Shown here one piece after another: positions 50,041 to 61,564 of a stretch of 64,000 nt of DNA. The stretch lies in contig OZ025253.1 in NCBI GenBank assembly GCA_964019135.1, forward strand, positions 3,128,520 through 3,192,519. The letters are read 5' to 3'. Each line of letters starts with the position of its first letter. Position 1 is the first letter of the stretch. The notes beneath the pieces were generated by a model that saw only the letters and a list, made by a program, of their open reading frames with translations, had not been told where the DNA came from and did no database searches. The position numbers and the translations under genes were made by a program. Source of the DNA: Arenicola marina (taxonomy: Eukaryota; Annelida; Polychaeta; Arenicolidae).

Positions 50041-50648
50041 CTGCAACATAAAGACAATGTGTGGGCTCATTGTACTATGCGGGTATGCAAGCGTCTGGTC
50101 TTTAATAATAATGCTTAGTAAATAAAATTTATCTGTGTGAACCAATTCATACCTTTAACCGTAGAGATTTATTTTAGGGGCAATATGCCACAATACGACA
50201 AATCTTTGCTCTCGTGTGGCCCTTAGCGTGGCGACCGAACGGAGGAGACGACATCCACTCTCTGCCTTCGACTCACTCCGCTAGGGCTCCATTATATCTA
50301 TGTTGTCCGCTACTTCTCCAATGCATTTTCACACTCGCTCGCCAGGACGGCGCCGCCCAAATTGATGGGAAAAATGCGTCGCGCATTTCTACAAATTAGT
50401 GTCGATGACCCAGACTGAGGCTAATAACACACGGTATCAGGTGATGAAAAGTCAGGGTTCATTATTTATTTTTATTTTTGAAAATTATAAAAATGGCTGA
50501 TTTGACCGTTTTTCAACAATCTTGAAACTGGCCCCAGGCCGACGCGTACAGCAGCGGTAAAAGCGGAGCTTGCGTAGCAAAACCGGGTGGCGAGCTTGAA
50601 CGACATTATGCTCGCAACCGATGCCATCATATGATAACGAAAACTCAC

Positions 50649-50826
50649 CGGGATGTGGGGTAGTACCCTCAAGACCGAGTCTTGGTGGTCGTTGCTCGCG
50701 CCACAAGACGCCGTCTAACATGTTGGTCTTCACACCAAAAGAAATATCGCAGAATCCAACGAAAAGTAACGAGAGGATAATTATGCAACTCGAGATTAGC
50801 ACATTTCTAGCTCTAACACTCATCAT
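50649..50826 (-). CDS. Carbohydrate sulfotransferase exon 1 (signal anchor)
   Basis: ATG at 50,826 encodes MMSVRARN, then a hydrophobic segment (about residues 9-31, VLISSCIIILSLLFVGF) expected to be the type II membrane anchor. It ends GTTPHP at donor CCCG/gtgagt (50,648). Phase 1 joins to exon 2 as Glu-Leu-Val-Gln. An additional small exon in the 600-bp intron cannot be excluded. Confidence 0.75.
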
Positions 50827-52281
50827 GTCTGGCTCGACGCGGTAGCTTAGGACACAGTCTGCGGGGATTTAAGTACTGTCTCCGTAATCATGGACGGAAC
50901 TACTTCTACCAACACATTGACAGTTAACACATCAGGGGTCAAATATGTTACCATGATCCATCAAATAAAGTCAGATTTCATATATGCAAAGCAAATGTCA
51001 ATGTGCTAAAATCGATTCTCAACAATCAACAGGCCTTTAACCTGCAGCCCATAAGGTAGCTTTAAACAGCGATTTTAACCTATAGACAAAATTCCAGCAG
51101 GATACGCAGGCCCAGAAATGAAGCAACTCCCCCCCCCCACCCCACTCCCCCGCCACATGCCCTCTAAGCACAATTAATCCCCCCCCGTTCCACGCACATG
51201 CCCAACAGTCCCCTGATATAATAAATACGGAGAAATTATAACCTATAGTACCTTTCAGCCGCCCACAAAAATGGAAAAACGTGGATTCAGAATTACAGAA
51301 TGCATTAATCAATAGCCGAGTCCATGCCCAACACAGCCCCCTGAAAATAAAGCAAAACTGTAGGTGCAAACATTACAGCATGTATCCGCACTTCCCCCAA
51401 CAGCCCCCTGATATATTGATGTATTCCTCGTTATATATTTCTATCCCTTTCACAGGGATGATACACATATATACGAAAATGTATTCCCACGTATAGACAT
51501 CTCGATGTGACCCAGCTTTACGGCTGTTATATGCTTTTATGTACCATGTTGTCTAATTGTTGATTTGAAATAATTTATTAAGAAACAAATGCCAAAATCG
51601 ATTCTGCATGTGCAATTCGATATACGAAAGGACAATATCTACAATGCAGTTTGCGCATTGACATCTGAGTATTGACGAGTAAAGGTTAAGTGCAAAGTTT
51701 TGTGACCTTCCAGCAGCTGGATTTGGTTTCTCTTGCATGTTGATATTGGAGCAACTCAGAACTCTAAGTGCTTCGACATGGTCTAATATAAATAGGTAGC
51801 GCTACATAAGCTCAGCAGGACCGAACACGGGAGAAATAAAACGCAACGCATGCTAGTAAATGGACCACGTGCGTTTGTTTTCACCTGTCCTTGGTACGCC
51901 GCCAGTCTTTTTGTATAATTCGACGACACATTTATAAATTGACATACCACAACAATGATTTCTTTTTGCAAAACACCCAAATTAACTAGCATGACAACAA
52001 AGACGGACCAGGCATGAGGAGCAGAGGCTTAACGCCACCTGTCCACCGCGGGATCGAACATAGAATACAACAGAAATACATAAGACAACAACCATCTCTG
52101 TCACATTCACGCTCTGTCTGAGACTGGAGCAGACAGACCGGGGATACTATTATGTACAACTTAACAGTTCACTTGTCAAGAGACGGAGGGGGTTGGGGGG
52201 GGGGGGGGCAGGAGGCAGGGAAATGCATTACAGTTCATCGCCAATCAATGTCTCTCTATTCAGTAGATATGCTTGTGACAT
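50827..52281. other. Intergenic region, no gene seen
   Basis: C-rich and G-rich tracts near 51,127-51,185 and 52,190-52,209. No supported exon or repeat family. It should contain the promoter of the sulfotransferase starting at 50,826. Confidence 0.4.
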
Positions 52282-53213
52282 TTACCCTAGGTTGGAGACA
52301 CTGGCTTTAATGGCATCGGCCAGTGTGGCGCTGAGTTTCTTGCTCATGTGGGACGCGGGACCAGTGAAGCTGACGATGACCATCACGTTTGTAGGGGGCG
52401 CTTTGAGTAATTCTTGGCAGGCCTGCCTCCCGGCCCCGCTGTCACTCGAGTCTTCGTAATCCCATTCTTCAGCTGAGGTGCTTTTCAGGTGGTAGGCGGC
52501 GCAAACCAGTGGTCAGGCGAGGAGATCGGCGTCAAGCAGGGCAGCTTTGTAGGCCGCCCTGACGCCATTGATGGACCCAACAGACAGAGCTCTGACAGTG
52601 ACGGTTGTGCGCTCCGAGGACTGTTGTAGGCGGATGAAGGTCGTTGCCCTGGCCTCCTCAACTTCCCGTGTTGTCATGAACAGGATATCTCGTGGCGACG
52701 GCCGAACCAGCTTATGATGATACTTATTGCCGTTCACAAGGAGAGAGTCTTGGACGATACGGGTTCGAACACTTGGTGAGGACCCGCGAGCCTTGCTGGC
52801 CAATTCAGCAGGATGGTGGCGACGTTCGCGCAGAAGCGATGGGAATTGCGGTGTAATGCGTGTTATATTTTCTTTATTATATTTGGTTCTTTCTCTTGGC
52901 CGGCTTCAGTTCAAATGCCAAGAATTGACAGACGACAGTTGTCACATGACCACACGATCACGTGATCGACCACAATGTCAAAATACCGAAATCATCTTCA
53001 TCAATCAATAATTATCAATTATATTACACCGCCTTTCGGTTGTTTGAGCGTCTTACTGAAGCTTTTAAGATCTTCGGCCATTTTACAACTGGACAGATTT
53101 GCGACAATGAGCCTAAGGTTAGCCCCTCGCTGTTGTCGTGGCCCAATTCTATGAATACGCTCGAAGGACAGGCCTAGATTAGTAAACCCCTCCTTTTGCA
53201 GCAATTTTCTCAC
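52282..53213 (-). pseudogene. Unidentified coding-like remnant, possibly LINE ORF1
   Basis: Two minus-strand pieces look like protein. 53,213-53,019 contains FERIHRIGP followed by NLRLIVANL, reminiscent of the RRM region of L1-type ORF1 proteins (HRIG motif). 52,803-52,282 reads through LLVNGNKYHHKLVRPSPRDI and AAYHLKSTSAEEWDYEDSSD, with one in-frame TGA near 52,513, and ends TAA at 52,282. The two pieces are in different frames with about 200 bp between. I cannot name the family firmly. A degraded host gene is the alternative. Confidence 0.45.
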
Positions 53214-53334
53214 CTTGTTTTCTCAGTTTTCGTCGTTGTCCTCGGATAATCCATGGATTAATATACTGTATATTATATATATACATTGTATTGTATATAT
53301 ATGTCTTGCAACGATTGTCTGCGTCAAAACACCC

Positions 53335-53592
53335 ATGATGGGAGTTAGAGTCGCAGCTATTTATCTTTGCGGCTATCACGCGCTCGTGTTTTGCTGTCAC
53401 TGTAAGCGTCACTTCCGTTATGAATATAATCGCCTCCTAAATAATCAATCGCGGACACACCTCCAAAAACGACTGCCGCCTGGGTAGTCGGCAAAATCGT
53501 GGCTGGCGACAAATTTTATTGTGAGCTGCAGAAAGGACGGAAAATTCCGTAGATACTTAGGTATTATATGAATCGGTATAGCAGCGTTTAAA
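53335..53592. repeat. Diverged copy of dispersed repeat (as 510-765)
   Basis: 'gagtcgcagcta', 'cgcgctcgtgttttgct', 'gactgccgcctgg' and 'taggtattatatgaatcg' align in order with 513-751. It is clearly more diverged than the two arm copies are from each other. Confidence 0.65.
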
Positions 53593-54359
53593 TATAGAAC
53601 TACTTGTATGCAGATGTCAGTCGGAAATATGGGATATTTAACAAGTGGTTAGCCAGAATTAACTTTCTACGTTTTATACATGTTTACAAGAGAACCAGAA
53701 AAAGTATACGTTGTAAAAGGTATTATAGATAATTGAGATAAATCGCGATTTATTTTTGTTTGCATTATTTTTTCTGCACGAACATATAAGCATTACTCCC
53801 GCTCAGTTTGCGATTTAAACATTGTAATGCACATGTTTTATGAAATAAACCTATTATATTATAAAAAAAGTAGTTTGTCTAAATTGGAAAAGTATGTTCA
53901 GAATTATGTGACATGTTCTTCTTACTATTACAATTGCCATTTTTGTAGTTCTTCAATTTGAGCTTAGAGAAAAATACCACTTTCCAAATATGCTCTGGGA
54001 CATGGTACCGTACTCCATGTTTTCGCTCACAACAATGATAATTTTGGTGCCTATACATTTTCGCTCAGAGCCGGTTTGGTTTGGCTTGCGGGATTGGGTA
54101 GGGGTGTGGCGTAGGGTAAGGGTGGCGGGCGCTGCAGGCGCATGGGTGTGGCGTAGGGGCTCTCGTTGTCATGGGGGTGGAGGCATGAGAGTGGTGAACA
54201 AGCAATGCCAAAGGCACGACAGGATCAACACTGCTTATGCTAATGCCGTTACTCCATCTGCGAAAATGTTTACTACGGGTTGGCAGTTACTAGTACTGGA
54301 GGCGGGAGCGCAGTAACTGGAACAACCTGCAATGTAATTTGTATAGACAAGTATGATGT
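53593..54359. other. AT-rich intergenic region, no gene seen
   Basis: Nothing supported apart from a G-rich stretch near 54,070-54,185 with repeated 'ggtgtggcgtaggg' phrases. Confidence 0.4.
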
Positions 54360-54830
54360 CGCGTGAAAACAGCTGGATTCCTTCTTCCTAACCTCCGTTC
54401 ATAAAGCAAAACAGCTGCAACTATTAAGGACTGGAATATATTATATGAACACGTAAAACGGGCTGAAACTATTCATATATTTAAATTACTTTGATTAATT
54501 AAGCATAAGCATCCAAAAAACTCTATATACTACAACTGGAATAAAAGAGAAAACGCTTTAATTGCCAAAATTCGCGTGGGGTGCAGTGGGCTAAATTTTG
54601 ATCTTTGTCGCAATTTACATGTTAGAAATGATACTTTCTGTCAGTGTGGTTTCAAAAGTGAGAACGCGCTGCATTATTATAAGTCCAGGAAGCATCTGGT
54701 GAATACAGTTCGTACAGTAGTTCCGTTAAATTTACAAACTTTGACGACGGGTATAAACGGGTCGCCACTTAAAAATGATGTTATTATGAATGAAAGCTGT
54801 CCATAAACATATAAAAGAAACAAAAAGGTT
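54360..54830 (+). mobile_element. LINE 3' fragment (reverse-transcriptase C-terminus)
   Basis: In frame from about 54,560: AKIRVGCSGLNFDLCRNLH, then NDTFCQCGFKSENALHYY. This is the Cys-rich ending typical of many invertebrate LINE ORF2 proteins. The upstream part is disrupted, and the ORF ends at 54,806. It is a 5'-truncated, decayed insertion next to the D2 boundary. Confidence 0.65.
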
Positions 54831-54837
54831 TGAAACT

Positions 54838-54918
54838 TGAGTTTCCACTTACTCACCCAAAGACCGCTAACAATATGACCAGGTTTCCACGTACTCACCT
54901 AAAGACCGCCCACAATAT
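54838..54918. repeat. Two displaced units of the 42-bp exon/donor minisatellite
   Basis: 'ccacttactcacc' plus 'aaagaccgctaacaatat' twice. These are diverged copies of the array in the second receptor's intron, lying directly against the start of duplicate D2 at 54,917. Confidence 0.85.
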
Positions 54919-57392
54919 CAATATTGGCATACGTAGCGGTTGTCAATGGTATAGTCGCAGGAGTAATTATCTAGAATACTGATTTTGTTGTAGTTTGCGT
55001 ATCTATGTATGCTGTGTGTGTCCATTTTAATGATAAACCGAACGCGATACGTATACATTATGACGGAAAATCTTCGATTTTCCGGCATCTATCTGTACGT
55101 TAGTTTGTCTGTGTGTGTGTGTTTGTGTGTGCGCGCGCTCTGTAGGTCGCAAAACACAACATTTCGTTCTGTAACTTTACCCATCGATGGGTATCCGACA
55201 TGGCTCGGTCAAGTTCGTGAGCGGGGTATGTAGGTCAACGTCAAGGTCACAGGATTTTTTTGTTTGTTTCTTAACCGTTGGTAGATGGGACCTAAAATCG
55301 GGAAAGTCGCTATAACGTTCACAGTGTTAATTTAAGGACGCTGTACATTATGTCGCGTATTGAGCCCGTAGGTAACTTGTATCACGTCTTTGAATTTTGC
55401 AAATCGCCTAATTAGTTTGTCTGCAAAAAAATGTTACGAACAACTTTAACATAGGACCCTACGAGAGCTATTAACTATTAAGAACAGCTGGCCGACATCC
55501 ATGATGTGTGGCCGGGTACTCGTCACTTGGCTTATTAAGCTGTCAAAACAGCGCGGCCCGCTAATCTTCTTACAATAACAACATTACAGCGAGGCTCTTC
55601 AACGTCGCGAGCTGTGACAGCGACCGAGGTGCCAGTGCAGGCATACTGTTGTGGGGGGCGGGGGGAGGGGCTTCAATCTGGGGTTATGGGATGATTGAAT
55701 TGGTTGCTATGAAACTAATTTGCATGATAGGGATGTAGAAACTAGAAATGTAGACCGAAACTAAATAAACGGGCAGTTTGGTTTTAGCTGTCCACCGAGC
55801 GAGATCGTTCAGCCTGGGGGCGAAACTAATGAGTGATTTCACTTTTGGGATGGGGCCAGGACTTGTGAGGATGCTCACTATAGTGACAGTTTTAGAGCTG
55901 CCGGATCTGATGGGTCAATATGGATCTGAGGTATCAAATATGCCAAATATAGATCTGTGGGGTCAATTAGAATCTAAGGTGTAAAATCTGGATCTGAGGA
56001 ACTAAATACGTCACAGATAAAGACAGGCAAGTCAATTGTTAAAGTCAAGGTCATTATAGTGGACCGAAGACATAATCCGGATTTTCATTTTACGTCATTT
56101 TTACCCTACGGTTGACGTAATCTCGTTATTTTATTCAATTATTCTAATTTTTGGCAGGTCGAAATGTTACTTTATATATATTTTACGTATTGTTGGGCTT
56201 GGACGAGACTGTCAATCGTATTAGCTGCCAGGGATATTTATGTCATCCCATTTCTTTAAGCGTATGGGCTGGATCGTGTAACGTAAGAACAAAGGCGTTG
56301 CCATTTACCAGTAGGATACATGTATATCGTGTGGTCATCCCTTTGGACCGATAAAGTCGGCCTGATGCTCTAAGGCATGCGATATACGGTCTACGCCTAC
56401 ATATCACAAGTCAAAATGTGTGACCTCTCAACCGGCGCTCTCCACTCACACACAAACACCATCCTCAACCCACCGCAACCATTAGTCATTAGAGGGGGGG
56501 GGGGGGGGGGTGCGCAAGGGGTATTTGCGTTCCTCGGGTTTGGGTTTTTCATGTCACCGTGAACTGGTAATGAGGAAAATAACTCTTCGTGAACTGGACA
56601 TGGGGTATTAGCCGACCGCCGAGATCAAGGAGTTTTCATTAATTGTGAACTGAGAATTTTAATATTAAATAACCGTGAATCGGGCAATCGTCAATTTAGT
56701 ATCGTGTATCCGCCCTTCCATTGCATGCAGAGAGTTCTGTTTTTTTTACTTCATCGTGACATGGGAATAAAGAAATATATTTTTCGTGATCTGGGAACAC
56801 GACCCCCCCCCCCCCCTGCTCCCCCCCCCCCCATTAGTTTAATGTTTCTAAGGTAAGGTAAGAGGGTTTGTCAGTCGAAACTCCAAAACTCGTTACCAGT
56901 GTGGTTAATGACGAAGAAATTAATAAACAGTTCACGGCTGCAAAATACATTATTTGATAATGGACGTTCCATTTTCTTTCTTTCTTTGTTTCGTTCACAA
57001 AACCACATATGCACGTTCCCCAGGTAAATACATCATAACACTAGAAACCTTTCTCTATCTGCTGGCCTGTATTTACATATGCATGCACGTCTTCATAGCT
57101 CCCGTGACATAGTGACCCGCATAGTATCCTTCATCCTCATTGGATGATAGGAGGCCAAGGGATTTAAATGTCTGCGCCCACCGAGAGAACAAAAATTCTC
57201 AGTGAATTCATAATTCGATTTTTTTGCTGTTAGCTAAACTTGTCTTTACCCTCATTGGCACTGCCCTTGCAGCCGGAATTGGCTTCTCCTTTAATCTAGA
57301 TACCTTCTTGCCTGCTTGTCATTTGGTTCACCATTCATTTCGTTTTTCATGTTTATCCTTGGGTTGAACATTTACCTGTTAATATTTTACGG

Positions 57393-58506
57393 GCACCTTC
57401 TGGAAAGAAGTATTGTACGTCTGGAGTATTTTTCAGAAAAAGATATATACACCAGACAATGAATTACATTACACCTTCTGGAATGCCTGGTACATAAAAA
57501 ATCCTAATCTGCAAAAATTGAAACAGATATTGATACAAAATAAATGTTTACTGATTCAAGATCTCCTTGTAACGAATAAATTTATTTCCTATGACAATTT
57601 TAAAGCAAAATATAATTATACTATTAACTATTTAGACTACCTCTATCTAGTAAGAGTAGTAAAAGAACATTGGTCACTAGAAAACATTTGTAGTAATAGC
57701 CGAGGGGTAAAAATGGATCCATTAAATGACTTTTATATTAGCAAGAAAGCATGCAATTATGTTTATACGACTTTGATAGAGGATGGCTCGCTGATGAAGA
57801 AGAGAAAACTAAGATGGAATAACATATTAAAAGTAGATGATTTAAATGTTAACTGGACGGAAATCTATACTAGAACATTTAAAACTACATCAGATAGGAA
57901 ATATAATGCGTTTCAATATAAAATTTGCAACTAATCTTGCCCACAAATCACCAGCTCTATCTATGGGGTATAACTGAGACGGATCTTTGCCCTTTGTGTA
58001 AAACTGAAACGAAAACAATAGAACATTTATTTTGGTCTTGTGGGGAAACACGGATGCTTTGGCAGCAAGTGAAATATTGTTTATGGCCCTTTTTAGATAT
58101 TACAATCTATCTATCGATGGAAAACATTCTTTTAGGCGTGACAGATGCAAAATATCAATTGATTGATCAAATATTCCTTACCTTTAAGAAATATATTTAT
58201 AAGACACGATGTTTGGGTGATAAGTTGAATGTAAAGCAAGGGTTTCGTATGTTGAAACAGTTATACGCTGTAGAATATTATATAAGCGAAAGAACCCCTG
58301 GTGGAAAACGAAGCCAAATGTATAAGTTAAAATGGGAGGGTCTTGAAAAGTTGTTTGCCACTGTATGACCGCAGGTGTTGCTATTTTTTGCAGGTTGAAA
58401 AAAAACATATCCTATAGATCTCTTTTGGGGTACTGTATAATGTTTTGGGGGTGTGCTGCTCGTTTGTCGTGTACTGTATACTGTCTGTTCTGTGCCTTGA
58501 TGAAAT

Positions 58507-58534
<28 letters not shown>
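57393..58534 (+). mobile_element. 5'-truncated L1-like LINE with poly(A) tail
   Basis: ORF2 C-terminal region: 57,413-57,934, continuing in another frame at 57,925-58,368 (one frameshift). Key residues include GITETDLCPLCKTET, then HLFWSC, a CCHC-type ending as in L1/Tx1 elements. The tail is a run of about 27 A (58,508-58,534). 'tacgg' flanks it at 57,388 and 58,535 as a short target-site duplication. D1 has an uninterrupted 'attatacggaatg' at the same place, so the empty site is visible. Confidence 0.9.
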
Positions 58535-58537
<3 letters not shown>

Positions 58538-58715
58538 GGAATGCTAGTTGTGACGTAGAGTTGTTATATATATATTAAAACTTTATAAGGTTTGAGTTAA
58601 CCGCCCAATGCAGGAATAGATAAATAATCGTGGTCTATTTAAGTTTGTTGGTTCAAACCGCGGAAAATGCCGGCCCGTTCTCTTGTAAATAGTGCCTTTG
58701 GGATCTGGGCATCGC

Positions 58716-58913
58716 GGGGGCCTCCCTGGTGTAGTAGTTAGCGCACTAGACCGCAGATCAATAGGTCCTGGGTTCGAATCCGGGCTCGGGCACCTAATCT
58801 GGGGCATGTTTCATTCCTTCATCCTTCATCGTCTCGGGAGGTTCCTTGGCCCAACTTAGCCTGTTTGTGCACAAAAGTGGCCTAAAACACCAACATTCCT
58901 TCCATCTGGGCAT
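58716..58913 (+). mobile_element. tRNA-derived SINE with 13-bp target-site duplication
   Basis: The tRNA-like head has A box 'tggtgtagtagttagcgc' and B box 'gggttcgaatccggg'. The body ends in an ATTCCTTCC-type tail. The flanking 'atctgggcatcgc' at 58,703 and 58,914 is a target-site duplication; D1 has a single 'atcttggcatcgc'. This family is different from the CAACC-tailed SINEs. It is not a functional tRNA gene. Confidence 0.92.
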
Positions 58914-59467
58914 CGCTGCTAAGCCACGGTAACTGACGTACGATGACGTACGTCAGGACTTATACTTGACATAATTACAGCAGTTGCGGTCATGAAAGAA
59001 ACGACCATTATCGATGAATACTCCGATAGCTGCAATCATATGTGGTAAACAGTGCGTAAAATACGACAGCCATTAGTTGCCTAGCAACATACATTGTCTC
59101 TCCATGGACATAATGTAGCCTGGGAAATGGCCCAATGTATCTTTATGTGACGAGGTGTGTCCATGAGATGGGCCGAATTGTTTGGTGCCCGCCATGCGTG
59201 GTGATTGTCAAGCCTCGTCACTCGCAGTTAAGACTTACAAGGGTAGAAATCAGCCTGAATGTGTCGCATTGGAATTGCCAGGTGTGCAGTTTGCATTATG
59301 ATATTAATTTGACCTCCACAAAATGGCTCTGGTCATCGGGTTTGCGTAAATAATACAACCCCCACCTTGCGAAATAGTGGTACGAGGAAATATTGGCAAC
59401 AGAATATATTACACATTGAAGCATATGGTCCATATCTAGTACACTGGTGTTTGTATCCTTTATATCA

Positions 59468-59555
59468 TGATCATGATTTTCATGATTTCATGATTTTCAT
59501 GATTTCATGATTTTCATGATTTCATGATTTTCATGATTTCATGATTTCATGATGT
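59468..59555. repeat. Microsatellite of 'atttcatgattttcatg'
   Basis: A run of catgatttt/catgatttc units. D1 has only a single 'atcatgatcatgatttt' at 47,236, so the expansion is specific to D2. Confidence 0.85.
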
Positions 59556-59574
59556 ATTGACCACTTGGGCCACA

Positions 59575-59663
59575 GTTTGTATCCCCATCAGCTACATTCA
59601 CAAAGATCCACATCACCATCAGCTACATTCACAAAGATCCACATCACCCTCAGCTATATTCAG
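59575..59663. repeat. First units of 31-bp minisatellite, copy 2
   Basis: About three units, interrupted at 59,664 by a LINE fragment. The array resumes at 61,565. Confidence 0.8.
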
Positions 59664-60010
59664 ACAGATAGATAGATATAGTTTATTGGTAACTTCAGGC
59701 GCCAGGCCCCTCGTACAAATGCAGAACACAAAAATAACAAGCAACCGACTAGAACAAACTTAGTTAATTAGAGAGAATTAGGTTAGACCTTTTTTCATAC
59801 ATAGTGAATGCTTTTTGTATAAACCTTACTAAGGAGATTAAACATGTTTTTTCCTCGGAAGTCATAATACATAAAAAAAAACTCCAAATATCATATGCCG
59901 TTAAATAACTTGTAGGAAAATAATTATTTCGGAGATTGTCATACAATGGGCATTTCATTAAAATATGAAACTCGTCAAGAGAAGAAATAGTTTCATGTTG
60001 TAGGCAATAT
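59664..60010 (-). mobile_element. LINE 3' fragment inserted in minisatellite
   Basis: Minus-strand frame: ETISSLDEFHILMKCPLYDN, then LVRFIQKAFTMYEKR and a stop. This is the common C-terminus of invertebrate LINE ORF2. The 3' end is a short ATCT repeat tail at 59,664-59,680. It is 5'-truncated. Confidence 0.75.
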
Positions 60011-61564
60011 TACGCGTCGGTTGCGGGTCGGGATTAGAGGAACGAGCGCCGCACAGCCTTGAGCCGTATGAGCCTTCAAAACTTCTCCGTACTAAACTTA
60101 TTCGATTCGTAGGACAACCAGTCTTTTTGTTCGTGAAAAATGGACTAAGACAAATCATCAGAGAATGTAATACATATTCTTTTGTCTTTTGATCCCACGA
60201 AATGAATGAGTCATCAGTACCATACAATGTGCGGTCTTGAAGACAAAATGACAGTCTTTGCAAATGTCCGCCATATTCCTGGAAGTATCCTTGTAGTTTC
60301 CATTTCCTTCTTTAATTATTCACGCTAACAACATTTCATTTTCAAAGACACTTAGATGGATCATTTATGTTGGTACTTTGATAGATACTTTTCTTGGTTC
60401 TCGTTTACGTATCTCAACAAAGTTGAATTAGAATCGCCCAGTGAAGTTTGTGTACATTGTACATGGCGCACATGGCGTTGTGGACACTGTAGCAGTGGCT
60501 GACGCTTCCAGTGGCTGGCGCAGGGAGCGCTTAGTTATTTATTCAGTGACCACGAAGCTGGAGATTCGGTAATAGGCCTGCATATCTATTAACTGATGGC
60601 CGCTGATTTCATTCAGTAGTTGTTGTGTGTAGGTAGGCTCTGCATTTCTTTGTGTTTATGCATCTGTCATATGTTTTCAGTACATGTGTACACACTTTGA
60701 TTTGAACGCTACCACAGCACTGATAGAAATATATAGATGGTGCCCCAGTCCCAACTGGCAGACATCGCTGCTTTTTACCTTTTGGCAGATATAATTCCTC
60801 TATTTTGTACATAGTTACGATTCAGACATTTTTAAAAGATTTTTTAAATCATAACGTAGGTGCAAAGTTGCAGTATACTAGGTGATCGCGCAGCATTGAT
60901 GTTAGTTACAAGTCAAGGATTGCACTCAGTGTGGTAGCTGTCAACAGATTCGATGGTCGCTGCCATGTAACTTTCCCCCCAATGACATTAAAGAAGTACA
61001 GGGGCTGGGACCTTAAAGATTCTGGCAAACCTGCCCTACTGAAAACTGGTCCTCCCACATCCCTCCGCCCGTGACGCGAAAAGTCGGTTCGAAAAGTTCA
61101 GTAGTGAAAATAAATGGTCCCTCCCCGCACGCTCTTCAGGAAAACAACAAAACCTGCAGTCCGCTCACAAACCACACGAAGATTTAAACTCCTGATAACA
61201 GCCAAAGAAAGCCAGTTGAGTCCATCTTGAATTATATATCTGCATACCGCAGACCTTTATCCTGCTCAAAGTGGTAAAATTATGTACATAAATCAATCAT
61301 CACTAATAGAAAACACTAGCATTGTGTACGAAGGGTCTACTCTCTTTGAGGAAATCCGCCCCGCGTGCGTGTTAAACGGCGTCACTCGCGCGCTCCAGGT
61401 TTTGGGTCTCGACCCAAGACCGAGGTGTTTCTCGTTGCCGACAGATGGCGCAGTAGTTTAGGAAATCGTGTATTACCCTTTCGTAAAATTGTTCAATAAA
61501 GGCCTCAGGATCACCAAGTTGTTGCTGAAACCAGGCATAGCCGAATCCATAAGAGAAAAGTAAG
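60011..61564. other. Non-array segment within minisatellite copy 2
   Basis: No counterpart in copy 1. One orphan frame at 61,565-61,372 (minus) reads FSYGFGYAWFQQQLGDPEAF and continues for 40 residues with coding-like composition. No family recognised. The rest is featureless to me. Confidence 0.4.

Larger units (their letters stand above)
54917..59663. repeat. Segmental duplicate D2
   Basis: Second copy of D1 (41,597-43,569 and 47,219-47,290), with the same order of intergenic blocks leading into a 31-bp array and a sulfotransferase gene. It has been enlarged by insertions: 55,080-56,005 (unknown), 56,467-56,873 (between G and C tracts), a LINE fragment and a SINE. Confidence 0.87.
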
